DNA of 64,000 nt. Source: Apiospora phragmitis. Its lineage: Eukaryota; Ascomycota; Sordariomycetes; Amphisphaeriales; Apiosporaceae. The notes under the pieces are model-generated. The model was not told where the DNA came from and searched no databases. It worked only from the letters and a program-made list of their open reading frames with translations. The DNA lies in contig JAQQWL010000004.1 in assembly GCA_038363925.1 (NCBI GenBank), forward strand, positions 2,356,001 to 2,420,000, read 5' to 3'. Positions 1 through 11,269 of the stretch are shown piece after piece (position 1 is the first letter of the stretch; each line of letters starts with the position of its first letter). The position numbers and the translations under genes are program-made.

Positions 1-540
1 TGTCCAGACAGTAGGTGTCTGCCCAGCTTTGAGTACCTCTGAATTGCTCTCTGCGGCAGTGAAGTGTCTGACGTGAGATAGGTATATAGAGTACATGTAA
101 GGCATGTAAGTAAATATGTATGTAGGTTATGTTGGTTGGCCTGGCGTAAGCAGTCAGCCTTAAGAGAGCTTGGCAAAGCTGTCATCCGGATTTCAGGGTT
201 TCTTATCCCCGCTCCATCTCGCTCTAGCCCACTCCATCTCGAGTCTATCAGGAATGCACATCCGAATCACAAAGTCGGCTACACAAGCAGTTTTTCGTAT
301 GTCGCTTACTCTTCAGGTGGTCCAGCCACACAGGCAATCAATCAAAGGAACATGGATGGACTGTGTTCCACCTTTCACGTCATATAGTCGTAGTAGTATG
401 ACGTTTAAGGGGCTAAGGGATGCCAACGTATGCACTAATTACTTGGAGGATCTAACCTCCATGCTGCGCTAGAGATTTCACCCATTAAATTGACACCATC
501 TACATAAGAGATAGTAGATCTCCCCCCTAACCCCCACCCC
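1..540. other. Non-coding 3' flank
   Basis: No gene is recognised here. The stretch lies downstream of the minus-strand L-domain gene and probably includes its 3' UTR. Two overlapping plus-strand reading frames at 136-472 have no recognisable domain and look like chance frames. Confidence 0.5.
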
Positions 541-2131
541 TCAGGCAAGCTCCATTGGCGAAGTCTTCTTCTCCTGCGGGGAGGCCACTCCAGCCCTATC
601 CGCGACGCGCTCATCCCCCATTTCCGCACTTAGTGCTCTTCCCCCAGCCTCCAATATTTCCCCCCCCCGGATTGGCAAGGCAGCGCTCTTCCGTCGGCTT
701 CTCGAACCTCCGTGCCATCTAGTAGAGTCTCGCGCGGCCTGGGTGGTTCCGTAGTAGCTTCCTTAGGGTCATCGCTTCTGTCGTTGTGGCTTTTCTTCAC
801 GAGACCTCGCGACTTTCGGCGGTATCGCATGATGAACCAGGCCAAGAATGCGATGATGCCGAGTACCGCAATCCCAACGCCTGTACCCATGCCTGCTGAC
901 GCGGCTTTGGACAGGCCATTATGAGAGGCTGGTGATGATGGAGTCGAGGAGATATTGGGACCGGCACTACTGCCTCCACTGCCCCCGCTGGTGCCGTGGG
1001 TGCCATTGCAAGAGAAAACCGATGATCCCCTGGTCACGCATTTGCACCAGCCGGGAACAGTCGAACTCCGGGTTCCAGGCCTCTATCGTGACCACTCCGG
1101 CACGGGAAAGGAGTGGAAAAAGGGCAGGATTGATAGTCCTGCCATCTCGGGTCAGCCATCTCGAACGCACTAGTGATTAACCGATATCTGACCCTCCTCT
1201 AACGTACGTGTCCATTATACCGTTGATGTAGATGGAGCTGGCAGTCGTCAAGCGAGAAGAAATCGCCGGGGAGCGTCGAGCCCGGGTTGTCCGTGATGTG
1301 GAGCCTTTTCACTTCCGTCAGACGGTCGAAGGAAAGTTGAGTGAATCCAGCATTCTTCGTGATATTCAGATCTTCACCAACCCTGACCAGCTGATTCAGG
1401 GCCAGGCCCCCATGCACGATATTAATCGGTGGTTCACCGGTACCACTCCACGGCCCCATGAGTACTGAATGTTCCACGACTATATCTGGGGTCGACGTAG
1501 AAAGCCCTTTTGTGAGTCCAAAACTAGAGTCACTACTTCCGTTGCCGACTTGGATGTTATATGCATTTTTAAGGCAGGGAAGTAATTGTAACCCTTCTGA
1601 GGGTTGGCCATGGCGAGCGAGTTCCTGACTGTCTCAAGTAGAGGGAATGAAGTTATGGTATTGGTAACGTTAAGAGCGGAGGCGTCGTTAGATTCGGGAA
1701 TACCACAGTACCTGCGTCATCCAGGAACACGACACCAAAGCTGGCCACATAGAATGACTGAGTCCGAGCAGCTGTACTGCCGAGTTGAGGGGCTTGTTGG
1801 ATTATGAGGCCTCTGTTCGGTAAATCTGAATTGTCCAACAAACGATCGGAATTCATGTTGATATTTGTTAGTGCTGGTGCGTCATAGATGTCCAATTGTC
1901 CAAACGAAGTAAGATCCGGGAAAATGATATGTTGGAGCCCATGATTGCAGAAAATTTGCATTACGTGAAATGATGTTAGATTTGTGAAATTGAGGCTGCC
2001 CTGTGCACCATGGATGCGGATAGTACCATCTTGCGGTCTGTAATGGAGCAAAGCTCCATTGTCGATATCAGCCTGAGAAGTCACGTTGTAACTGGTACTA
2101 GAGTTGTAAGGGTCATTTCTAACGCACGCTT
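541..2131 (-). CDS. Receptor-L-domain single-pass membrane protein (frame-broken in this assembly)
   Basis: A fungal cell-surface protein of the Ecm33-like/receptor-L-domain type. The ectodomain has repeated leucine-rich L-domain segments (for example LNFTNLTSF, VVFPNLTT, CLKNAYNIQVGN, TTASSIYINGIMD, AGVVTIEAWNPEFDC). A Ser/Gly-rich stalk follows, then one membrane helix (GVGIAVLGIIAFLAWFIM), a basic stop-transfer RYRRKSR and an acidic cytoplasmic tail. Introns inferred: 1629-1668 and about 1160-1207 (GTACGT donor). The reading frame slips in three places: near 1275-1290, at the A4 run 1015-1018, and at the C9 run 660-668. Bridging the last one gives a tail ending SPMELA with the stop at 541; unbridged, translation ends at 630. 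The signal-peptide exon was not found. A further segment up to about 2215 (Cys-rich, again with a slip near 2120) may belong to it. Function (sensor or wall-linked adhesion) is inferred only from the domain type. Confidence 0.65.
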
Positions 2132-4075
2132 CGTAAATTGGTCAGAATAACGTGTGCTATCGAGATAACAATCTGAACGTACACATGGCGTAGTATACTC
2201 CAGCAGTATTCTACGTGCTCATTGCTCCTGTACTTGGATGAGAATAGGGGCCAAAATTTGAATTTGAGCGTAGGTGTGACGATCTTAGTGATATAATAAG
2301 AGTAGTTGAGGGGCTAGGCAGTACGACAAGTACAAATGCTAAGGGTCTGCGATCGAAGGTAATTTATAAACTGCTCGGTCTTCCCTACTCAGGATATCCA
2401 AACAAGAATGAAACAGATGGTGTAAACCCCGCGGCAAGGAGATAGACGAACCTACCTTGTGTCACCTTATAGCCTGCATATTATAGCCAAGCATGCTAAT
2501 AATAGAAGATGTGATAGGAAGATGTCGTACTGCAGCCTATATGTACAAACTACAGCCAGTTATCCACCAAACCAATGAACCTCAATAACACATGCGACAC
2601 TCCCACACTCACCTCAACTGCCGCGTCGTTGATATCATACAGGGGTTGTATATCTGACCATGTTCTCCGAGTCGAGGTGTCATTGAACACCATCTGCTAC
2701 CACGTATGAATCACTGGGTCTGATGCCTCGCCTTCTATGCTTCCCAAGTTCATCCATCACCTCCTGGAGAACGTACTTGGTGCGTTCCTCCAATTCACGA
2801 GTAGTGTGATTCTGCGTTGCACCGACTTCATCAACTTACAAGGACAGCAAAACGACAAACAAAGTTGTTTCCGTCTATTCATAACTGGTTGGGTCGGGCT
2901 AGGTTCATACTGTAAGAAGCCTACAACGGCCGCCCACGCGGGTGACACACCTGGTCTACATATTGCGTAGGCATGCTTGCTGCTGAGTCATTTTGAGTAA
3001 TCGATCGTCAGCCTTGATACATACACATAATGGTTGGGTAGGTGGGTGAGAAATGGTCCAATTGGTAACAGGGTATCTTTCCTGTGGTGTTCTTCGCACA
3101 GGGACCGAGGCTCCCAGCCAGGCTGACATGCATTGGATTTTAGTACTGTAACCCCGATATGACACTTACCGAGTGCACTGTGAAGTTACACCGCTCTACC
3201 CTGAAGGATCGATGTTTGGTAAGAGAAATGAGAAGCAGAAGAACTAAAAAAGGAAAGGCGGCCCGACGCTGAATTCCATATGTTTGGGGAGTTCTGAGGC
3301 ATTCAGAAAGAATTGATGATGAGAAGAAGGCATCCCTGTCCTGCTGGTACCGAACGGTAACGGTCGGTTCTCGGTTGATCGCGTTGCGACCCTGGCTTGA
3401 TTGCAATGATGACTTTTCAGCAGCGACGGGGATGACTTTGAGCTCACCCATAAATCCGGTGCGGAAATACCAGAACGCCTCGTCCATCATCGCTGGGTTG
3501 GGTTTAGTCAATCAATTGTGCCATGAGCGAGGAAGGAATTACGGAGCAACTCAACAGACTATTTTTTTGATTGACATCAATGTTACGTACGTTTGGATGG
3601 GTAATCGCCGAACAAGTTAGCAGGGAATGGGCCGATGACAGATGATAGGTCCATTTATTTCCGAGCTCATGGCCCCATCTGATCTCCAGTCTTAGCCGTC
3701 CTTGGAATCACCATGCCAGACTGCCAGAGTTTTTCTTCCGGTTCTGGCAAGGGGATGACGGGGTGGATTATTCGTGAGGAATGCAGAGGCTATTCGCCCC
3801 TTCCTGAAGATCACCTAACTACATACATACATCTTACTCACTTCTAAAAAGGCCGTGTTTACCGCCAGAAACATGCAGGTTCTGACGCATCGCCCATAAG
3901 CCGGATTAATCGCAATTATCGGTCATTTGTAATCTGTCGAGTAATCAACCCTCTCGGCTTCGAGCGCCTAGCAGGCCTAACGACATAATAAAGCCGTCTG
4001 CTCTGTTGCGTTGCAGCTCCAAGACCTCAACCAACCACGAAAGATGGAACATAGACAAGTTCACTTAGCGACGGG
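2132..4075. other. Intergenic region with isolated coding-like segments
   Basis: No complete gene can be built. Two minus-strand stretches look partly coding: 2613-2838 (see separate entry), and about 3240-3511, where a 123-residue frame includes FWYFRTGFMGELKVIPV. Neither matches a family I recognise. The portion 3600-4075 is probably the promoter and leader of the transporter gene. Confidence 0.4.
2613..2838 (-). other. Coding-like exon segment of unknown function
   Basis: The minus strand has an open frame with balanced, protein-like composition (RELEERTKYVLQEVMDELG, then IRPSDSYVVADG). It breaks by one base near 2688 and continues in another frame (FNDTSTRRTWSDIQPLYD) up to a consensus GTGAGT donor at 2612-2607. 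It could be a 5' exon of the neighbouring L-domain gene or a remnant of a separate gene. No signal peptide or family motif is visible, so no product is assigned. Confidence 0.3.
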
Positions 4076-5872
4076 ATGACGGCGACCACGACTAATGCCG
4101 ACGGTGCCGAGATCAATCACGGCCGGTTATCCCCGAAGGAAGATGAAGGTGATCTCGGAAGGGAGTCGGGGCCGGACAGTTCTCCGGAAGAAGACGGCGA
4201 CGACACCTCGACCGTAGACGGAACCGGGCCCGAAGCCACGCGGGTGTCCACCAATGTTTCCATCGCCGAGACCATATCGCTTCCCCATGAGCTCCTGCTC
4301 GTAGCCGTGGTATGCCTGGCGCAACTCTACACCCGTAAGCCTTTCTTTCCCTCCTTCCCTTGCCATGCATACTCCCTATCTCACTTCACCCACCCGAGGG
4401 AGAAGGACCCTGTAGTCGAGAGAGAGCGAGAGAGAGAGAGAGAGAGAAAGACAACTGACGTCATAGCACAGAGGCCGCCCTGGGCAACACCATCGGCATC
4501 CTCAAGATCATCGGCAGCAGCTACGGCATCACCGACCCGGCCGAGCTGTCCTGGATCATCGCGGGCTACAGCCTGACGGTGGGCACCTTCATCATGTTCT
4601 CCGGCCGGCTCGGCGACGTGTACGGCTACAAGCCGCTCTTCCTCGTCGGCATGGCCTGGTTCGCCGTCTGGAACGTCGTGTGCGGCCTGGCCATCTACTC
4701 GAACCACGTGCTGCTGATCTTCGCGCGCGTCCTGCAGGGCATCGGTCCCGCCATCTGCCTGACCAACGGCCTCGCCATCCTCGGCGCCTCGTACGGGCCC
4801 GGCAAGCGCAAGGCCCTGGCCTTTGCCGCGTTCGGCGCCACCGCGCCCGGAGGGTCCATCTTGGGCGCCGTCTTTTCGGGGCTCTTCGCCCGGCACTGGT
4901 GGCCTGGGCCTACTTCTGCTTCGCCATCGTGTTAGCCGCCAGCGTCGTCCTCAGCTACTACGTTATTCCGTCGCGCCCGTCCCTGATGGGCAGGCCTCGG
5001 GACAGCTGGCCCCGGGGACTATGGGCCGTGGTGCACGAGCTGGACCTCGCGGGCGCGGCGACGGGCATCACGGGCCTGGTGCTCATTAACTTCGCGTGGA
5101 ACCAGGCGCCGCTGAGCGGGTGGTCGGCGCCCTTCGTCTACGTGCTCCTGCTCGTCGGCGTCCTGTGCATCGCCGCGTTCTTCCTGATCGAGATCCGCTA
5201 CGCGAAGCACCCGCTGATCCCCTTCGACGCGCTCTCGGTCGACGTCTCGTTCGTGCTGGGCGCCGTCGCCTGCGGCTGGGGCTGCTTCGGCATTTGGATC
5301 ATGTACACCTGGCAGTTCTTCGAGGAGTTCCGGGGCGCCACGCCCTTGCTCGCGACGGCCTGGTTCTCGCCCGTCGCCGTCTCGGGCTGCGCCGCGTCCG
5401 TCTTCACGGGGATGCTGATCCACCGCCTCGGCCCCGCCGTTGTCATGGCCGCGGCCCTGGTTTGTTTTACCGTCGGCATCACGCTCATCGCGACGGCGCC
5501 CGTGCACCAGACGTACTGGAGCCAGGCCTTCGCCTCGATGCTCGTGACGCCCTGGGGCATGGACATGAGCTTCCCGGCCGCCACGCTCATCCTGTCGAAC
5601 GCGGTCCACCGCCGCCACCAGGGCATCGCGGCCAGCCTCATCAACACCGTCGTCAACTACAGCATCGCGCTCGGGCTCGGCTTCGCGGGCACCGTCGAGT
5701 ACAAGGTCAACTGCGGCGGCAGACGCCCGAGGACAGGCTGCGGGGGTTTCACGGGGCGTACTACATGGGTATCGGCCTCGCGGGCTTGGGCGTGCTTATT
5801 TGTGTTGCGTACTTGATAAAGTCGCACAGGGTTAGTAAGAAGCGCGCTGAGGAGCCGAATGAGAAGGCGTAG
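4076..5872 (+). CDS. Major facilitator superfamily transporter, DHA2 / aminotriazole-resistance (ATR1) type
   Basis: A polytopic plasma- or vacuolar-membrane proton-coupled exporter. Exon 1 is 4076-4334 and encodes an acidic cytoplasmic N-terminus. Intron 4335-4471 (GTAAGC...CACAG) is spliced in phase 1, joining YT to QAALGNTIGIL. Exon 2 is 4472-5872. MFS motif A is clear (GRLGDVYGYK), followed by RVLQGIGPA (motif B type) and about a dozen hydrophobic helices. Two single bases appear to be missing: near 4896-4903 (TGGTGGCC, after FARHWW) and near 5714-5720 (after VNCGG). With both bridged the protein is about 553 residues, normal for DHA2, and ends in a basic/acidic tail KSHRVSKKRAEEPNEKA. 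The substrate cannot be told from sequence. ATR1-like members export toxic compounds or move small molecules such as boron, ammonium or drugs. Confidence 0.8.
4419..4447. repeat. GA dinucleotide microsatellite in transporter intron
   Basis: A nearly pure GA tract inside the 137-nt intron of the transporter gene, between its donor and branch-point region. It makes this intron longer than most others in the window. A perfect CRE palindrome TGACGTCA (4456-4463) follows immediately, close to the acceptor. Confidence 0.85.
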
Positions 5873-5901
5873 ATATACCTAAAGAGATGCAATATATACA
5901 A

Positions 5902-6442
5902 TTATGGTTCTCTATTTCTTCGCCACGGTGGTCTGGCTATTAATGCGCTGCCTAATGTTCGATTCATTTCAAAACAAGGAAACTCGGATTCGTCAAGTGA
6001 GATAAACGTTTGGTACCGACTTTGGCGAGCCACGTCCCACAGATGCACAATGGAGAACTCCTCGTTTTTAAAACGCCTCGTTACGTAGAAGGTATTGACG
6101 AGCTGCTGGAGCCGTACTCTTAAAGTAGCCTTGGTACTCTTCCGAGTGGTTGGGGGGGATGGCTCGTAGTCCCGGTCCACGGCCCAATCCCACATGTGGT
6201 CAGCAAATTCCAACATGCCGACGACAGAACCTAACGAAGTCCTCGCGGAGCTTTAGAAACACATGGTCCAGTACTTTCTCCTGGCCCTCCTGAGCAGTAG
6301 GGTCTGGCATTTCGATATTGTTTTCCGGCCACACAGGAGTCGCCAGACCCCAGGGCGGTCTTCGCATACAACAACCAACCACTCCGACACGAAACGGATT
6401 CCTCCCACTGTGATTGGCTGTCAGCAGCATCCGACATAACAT
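5902..6442 (-). CDS. Hypothetical protein (frame-broken)
   Basis: Two minus-strand frames overlap by a few bases and read as one protein if a single base is corrected near 6200-6216. The N-terminal half (6442-6200) contains VWPENNIEMPDP and LKLREDFVRFCRRHVG. The C-terminal half (6216-5902) contains FADHMWDWAVDRDYEPSPP and TLRVRLQQLVNTFYVTRRF. The joined product would be about 178 residues, soluble and Arg/Trp-rich, with no membrane segment or signal peptide. It converges tail-to-tail with the transporter, the stop lying only 30 bp from the transporter stop. No family is recognised. It may be an orphan gene or the 3' part of a larger one. Confidence 0.35.
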
Positions 6443-7785
6443 GATGGTCGCCAGTAGTGATTCTGTAACACATCAATCTCAGCCCATGTTAGTTGGCCAG
6501 TGAGTTAGGTGAGGTAGCAGCACGTTGCAGCAAGTCTGCCCTGGAAAGCGAGATGCACTTCCCGGATGTCTGCATCTAACTCCTTATCCTCTTTGGGACA
6601 TCAGGCCAGGCTGTGCCTGTCTTGAGGCGAGATGTCGGATGCTGATCAATATTCCAGATCGGAAACCAGTTCCATGTGAAGTTCGTGACTAGATGTTCCA
6701 TGATGCTGGCGACTGTGAGTGGAATAAAATGAAAAGGCGGAGAGAATTAGGTAGATACTGCAACTCTGCGAGCTGAATATCGTTTTTCTGGCCTTCGGTT
6801 ATCTACCTGGACTCCAGCTCTATGCGGATATTTATTTCAGCAAGTCTCTAGCAACAGGCGATTCGCAAATGTGGTTGGTTGTGCTCGTTGGCCGTCATTG
6901 GGTTTAAGGTGTGCATAGCCGCTAGCAGTAAAACTTCACGTTAACACTAGATCCTAGAGGCAAATTACACGAAACCAACTCGCGTCTTGCCAATAGACTC
7001 AATGCATGCTTGCTGTTCAATGCCATCGCAAAACGCCAAATGCCCGAGTCTCAATGTAACCCCCATAATTCATAATTCTCCGGTTGCCTTGTCCAGTGCG
7101 GGCCGCTTCCCGGAGAGACGACCGAGAGGAACGGTGTTTCAACTTGCACGTCTAGGATAGGCGATCGGTGCATCTCGATGGAAGATATTTGCTTGGCGAT
7201 GACGTTTAGTGCTGCCAGGAACGACCCATGGCTGGGGGACTGCATGCTGGACACAGCGACCTGCACAGCGCATCCAGCGCATTCAGCAGCCACCTTCGCT
7301 TCGCTGACAAGTGGAGAAAAGCAAATTAGGTTTTCCTGGTCTACCCGCCCACGCTCGGGCCAATGACGCCAGCTTTCAAGGGCCAGCTGCGGTTTGCTGT
7401 GGTTGGGATTTGTTAATCGATGATCAAATTGGACCAAATTCACCGCCAGCATTACAGGTTTCGGCGCGATTGATCTGTCTTCTCTTGAGCTTGGCTTACC
7501 TACGTGAGCCGGCACACCGGCAATTCAGAAAGCAATCATTCTGCCACCCCTAGCTGGCATACATCATACGTAGCCCGTATATGCACGCAGCTTGCTGGGG
7601 CATCTATATGTATGTAGCTAGGTAATATGGTTCAGGAGTCAGGTCATGTCAATACCTACATAAACAATGTAGCTTCGCTCTCGACGTGGCTGTTTCTCTT
7701 GCTTCTCCTCACCTGCAACTCTCGCTCTCACTCTCGCTTCCACCGTGTGTCCTGCCTGAGCTTCACGCGATACGCAAAGCCAGCC
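6443..7785. other. Intergenic region; possible small minus-strand ORF
   Basis: No recognised gene. A 154-residue minus-strand frame at 7051-7515 has a plausible hydrophobic/polar stretch (AVSSMQSPSHGSFLAALNV) but no known motif and no clear splice context, so I do not call it a gene. The 7680-7785 segment is pyrimidine-rich (CTTCTCCTCACC, CTCTCGCTCTCACTCTCGC), typical of a core promoter/leader just upstream of the phosphatase start. Confidence 0.4.
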
Positions 7786-9230
7786 ATGTATTCCAGCCAG
7801 TCGTATAGTATTGGGCGCCTGCTCAAGGCCCTGCCCTTCGCTTCCCTCGCGTCCGCCGCGACCCTGAACTCCAACTACAAGTTCAACCCCCTCGAGCATC
7901 TCGGAGGTGTCGCCCCCTATTTCGAGTCGCAGGACCCCCAGGCCTCTCCCCGACGTGCCTCAGGGCTGCACCGCGTCGCGCGCCGCCTACCTGGTCCGCC
8001 ATGCCGCCATCGCGGCCAACGATTTCGACTACGAGACATACCTGGAGCCCTTCGTCTCCAAGTTTGAGAACAAATCCAACATCGACTGGTCCAAGATCCC
8101 CACCCTGAACTTCTTGGCCGGCTGGTCCGCTCCCGTCAGCGAGGAAGAGGAGGAGCTGTTGACCCGCGTCGGAAGACTCGAGGCCACCCGACTAGGCGTG
8201 GATATGTTCTTCCGATACTCACACCTGAAGCTGCCCTCCAAGGTGTACACTTCCTCGGCCGAGCGCACCTACAAGTCGGCCCAGTCGCTCGTGCGCGGCT
8301 TCGAGTTCGACGACAACACCATGAACGTTGTCAGCATCTACGAGGGCAAAGAGTCGGGCGCCGACAGCCTGACGCCCTACAAGGCCTGCCCGGCCTACTC
8401 CTCGTCGGCACGGCAGCGACGAGTCGTTGGTGTACAAGAAGAAGTACACCAAGCCCATCATGGCGCGCCTCAACGACCTGGCGCCCGACTTCAACTTCAC
8501 CATGAACGACGTCTACGGCATGATGGAGATGTGCGGCTACGAGTCCGTCATCCGCGGCAAGTCGCCCTTCTGCGACCTCGACCTCTTCACGCCCGACGAC
8601 TGGCTGGCCTGGGAGTACACCGAGGACGTCCGCTACCATTATAATGTCGGCTACGGCAACGAGGTCGCCGGCGCCGTCGGCCTGCCCTGGTTCAACGCGA
8701 CCGCGAGCCTGCTCATGAGCGAGGGCCCCGAGGCTGAGGACCTGTACGTCAGCTTCACGCACCGCGAGCTGCCGCCCATGGTCCTGGTCGCCATGGGCCT
8801 GTTCAACAACTCGGCGCCTGGCGGCAGCCCCGACCGGATCAACGAGACGATGCCGCTCGACCGCATCAACTACCGCCGCGCCTGGAGGGCCTCGTCGATC
8901 CTGCCCTTCCTGAGCAACCTGGCGGTCGAGCGGCTCAACTGCACCGGCAGCTACGGCTACGACGACGGCGACTACTACCGCGTCCTCGTCAACAGCGCGC
9001 CCCAGCCGCTCGACGCCTGCGCCGACGGGCCCGGCACCACCTGCTCCCGCACCGGCTTCGAGCAGTACCTGCAGGAGCGCGTCGACATGTTCAGCGGGCC
9101 CAAGGGGTTCTCCCAGGCCTGCGGCGTCGAGTACAAGAACGCTACCGACAGCTTGTCCATTTACACCGACTCGGGCGTGGGCAACGGCACTGTGGTGGGC
9201 AAGCGCCAGGAGAAGAGCTATCGCTTCTAA
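7786..9230 (+). CDS. Secreted histidine-type (phytase/acid phosphatase-like) phosphatase
   Basis: A histidine-phosphatase (phosphoglycerate-mutase clan) enzyme. A secretory signal is apparent at the N-terminus (LLKALPFASLASAAT). Catalytic-type motifs follow: AAYLVRHAAI, with the RH pair but not the canonical RHGxRxP; TSSAERTYKSAQSLVRGF (the xxERxxxSA phosphate-binding segment); and FTHRELPP in place of the canonical HD motif. Several N-glycosylation sequons and paired Cys are consistent with an extracellular glycoprotein. Two one-base insertions break the frame: the C4 run 7948-7951 and near 8406-8412. Bridged length is about 480 residues with no intron, normal for the family. It may release phosphate from organic phosphates outside the cell. 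Whether the RHAA variant keeps full activity is unknown. Confidence 0.75.
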
Positions 9231-9785
9231 AGGAAAAGAAGCTTGCTTAATGTTTAATGCCTTCTAGTGTTATACTATATTTATATTTAATCTGAAATGA
9301 ATTTATAACCCATTTTTATGATTAATCTTTCTTGGTCCGAAGCTGTGAATGGTGTCGATGCCTAATGTAATACTAGTTCTATCAAGACGATGCATTTGTT
9401 GAATAAAGGAATCCGGACCGCCTTCGTGGTGGGACTTCGTGATGTGTCGAAACCGCTCGCATACATGTCGACGTGTTCGTCTTTGTCCGCCTACCTTGTC
9501 TTACATCAGGCCTAGGAGTAGGCTGCTCACCGTTGGAAGGCAGCTTTCTTTTATGACTCACAAGATAAAGTCTCGGTTCCTATCGATCATGGGCGAGGTG
9601 AGCATAATTATTCTCATCAATCTTGAATGAGGGAATCAGTTTCATGTGAATTGATATCTACTTTTAGAAAAGGGGATAAGGCGAATGACGCGATATGAAT
9701 TCAATTTCCGGATTCCCAAGCTCGCTCTCCCTCCAACACGGAAAACGACCCATTGTTCATTGGCAGCCACAAGCACCGCAACAAA
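9231..9785. other. Intergenic region, phosphatase 3' UTR and next promoter
   Basis: AT-rich just after the phosphatase stop (9240-9330, probable 3' UTR and poly(A) region). Nothing else is recognised before the next start codon at 9786. Confidence 0.5.
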
Positions 9786-10947
9786 ATGACTTCTTCTTCG
9801 TCCAACGACGAAAACGCCACCTCCCTACATATACTTCTCGTCAGCAACTTGCCCCTGGGCAACATTCAGACCTCATCCTCGGTCAAGACGACGGAGCGCC
9901 TCAGCCCCAACATGATCCTCTTCCGCCTCACTCCGGGCACTACTACCCTCTTCTCCGCCGACAGCGCGCATAGCGATATTGCGTTCCAGATCCATGATAA
10001 CAAGAATAACAACCAGAGCAACATGTTGCTACTTCCCGAGTTCTTGGTCTGGTACCCCTTGCCGACCATTGGCGGGGGCGCGCCGCAGCTGCTTAACAAT
10101 TCGGGCCGTGACTTGTTGGTGTACTACACGAAGATGGAGAAACCCGGCAGCAGCGATGATGGCGGCGATGGTGGGAACATGAGCAGTAGTAGCATCACCG
10201 CGGGAAATAGCATCGCGGTCGAACATACTGCCGAGATCGTGATACCGATCCACAGCACCGAGTGCCGGCGCTGAGGTTGGGATACCACGTCGTCGCGCCC
10301 AGCTACCCCACGAGACCATCGCGAAGCTATCGGGTCATGGTGATGGGAGTCATCGGCAAACACCGTTGTGGTTCGCCCGGGATTTTGATGTATCTTCGGG
10401 TGGAGCGCTGCCGCCCAATGGAAGCGAAGCAGAAGATGATGACGATGTGGAGATGGAGGAGGCCGACGACGAGAGAAGTACTGGCACTACTAGTGTTGGT
10501 GGTAATTGGGGTCCGTCTGCGACGAGAAAGACGGCTAGGGACCCGCCGCGGGCTGCTGCTGGGAGACAACGAAGACGTCCAGGCCGTAGTGGTAAACTGG
10601 TTGGAGAGGATGATGAGGATGATACGCATCATCATACGGCTCGCAGGCTTCGTGGCGCTGTCGGGCGGGCGAAGAAGAAGGCGGCTGCTGGGGAAAAGTC
10701 GAGAGATAGAGAGGTGGACGAGATTGAGGATGGCGAGGAACCTGAGATCGAGGATACCGACGACGACGACGACGATGACTATGACGAACATGGAAGTGAA
10801 AGGGGAGCTCGCACTTCCCAGTCTAGGCCAGACACTGGGTCGATGATGCCTCTGCCCATGGCGTTGCCTTGGGCCGCATTTGCTGGAGGCATACGACTAA
10901 GGGGTCAAGTTGATATAATACCCCTGGGTCGGCCACGCCCCAGCTAA
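9786..10947 (+). CDS. Hypothetical protein with basic middle and Asp-rich acidic tail
   Basis: The frame starts MTSSSSNDENATSLH and runs to 10274, then continues in the next frame (AEVGIPRRRAQLPHETIAK, TPLWFARDFDVSSGG) to a stop at 10947. A one-base insertion near 10264-10271 explains the break. Bridged length is about 386 residues. The first 170 residues look globular (SPNMILFRLTPGTTTLF, LLLPEFLVWYPLP). The rest is low complexity, alternating acidic clusters (DDDDVEMEEADDE, DTDDDDDDDYDE) with Arg/Lys-rich stretches that resemble nuclear-localisation signals. This charge pattern is common in nuclear or chromatin-associated proteins, but no domain is recognised and no function is assigned. It converges on the next gene. 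Confidence 0.5.
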
Positions 10948-11269
10948 AGCGAGTATCATCAGTGTATCGCTTGGGCTGTTGAATGCCAACGTCCGTGGTG
11001 TCTTGAGACGTTCATTCGGGCGCCGCCGTCGCCATGTTAAGAACCGGGTGAAGCAACACGGAAAATTGCATGGGCATGAGTTCTCTCCGTTCAAATCAAA
11101 CCATTTGCTCCCAGGTTCTATCAAAACAAGTGCTTACCCTCACCAGGGGGGAACATTGAAATTTTCCTGGGCCCCCATGAACGCAACGCTGCCGCCACAC
11201 CAAAGCCCGAGCCCGAACCAACCTTGTCACTTTTCCCTCCTTGGGCAAAGATAGTACCAGCATAACTCA
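10948..11269. other. Short convergent spacer
   Basis: 322 bp between the stops of two converging genes. Nothing beyond 3' UTR sequence is seen. Confidence 0.5.

Noticed and set aside
4890..4910. Intron as explanation of the transporter frame change
   Set aside because: No donor/acceptor pair spans it, and the sequence on both sides is contiguous family sequence.
4680..5872. Two long overlapping plus-strand frames read as separate proteins
   Set aside because: They are pieces of one transporter split by single-base slips; the hydrophobic helices continue across the junctions.
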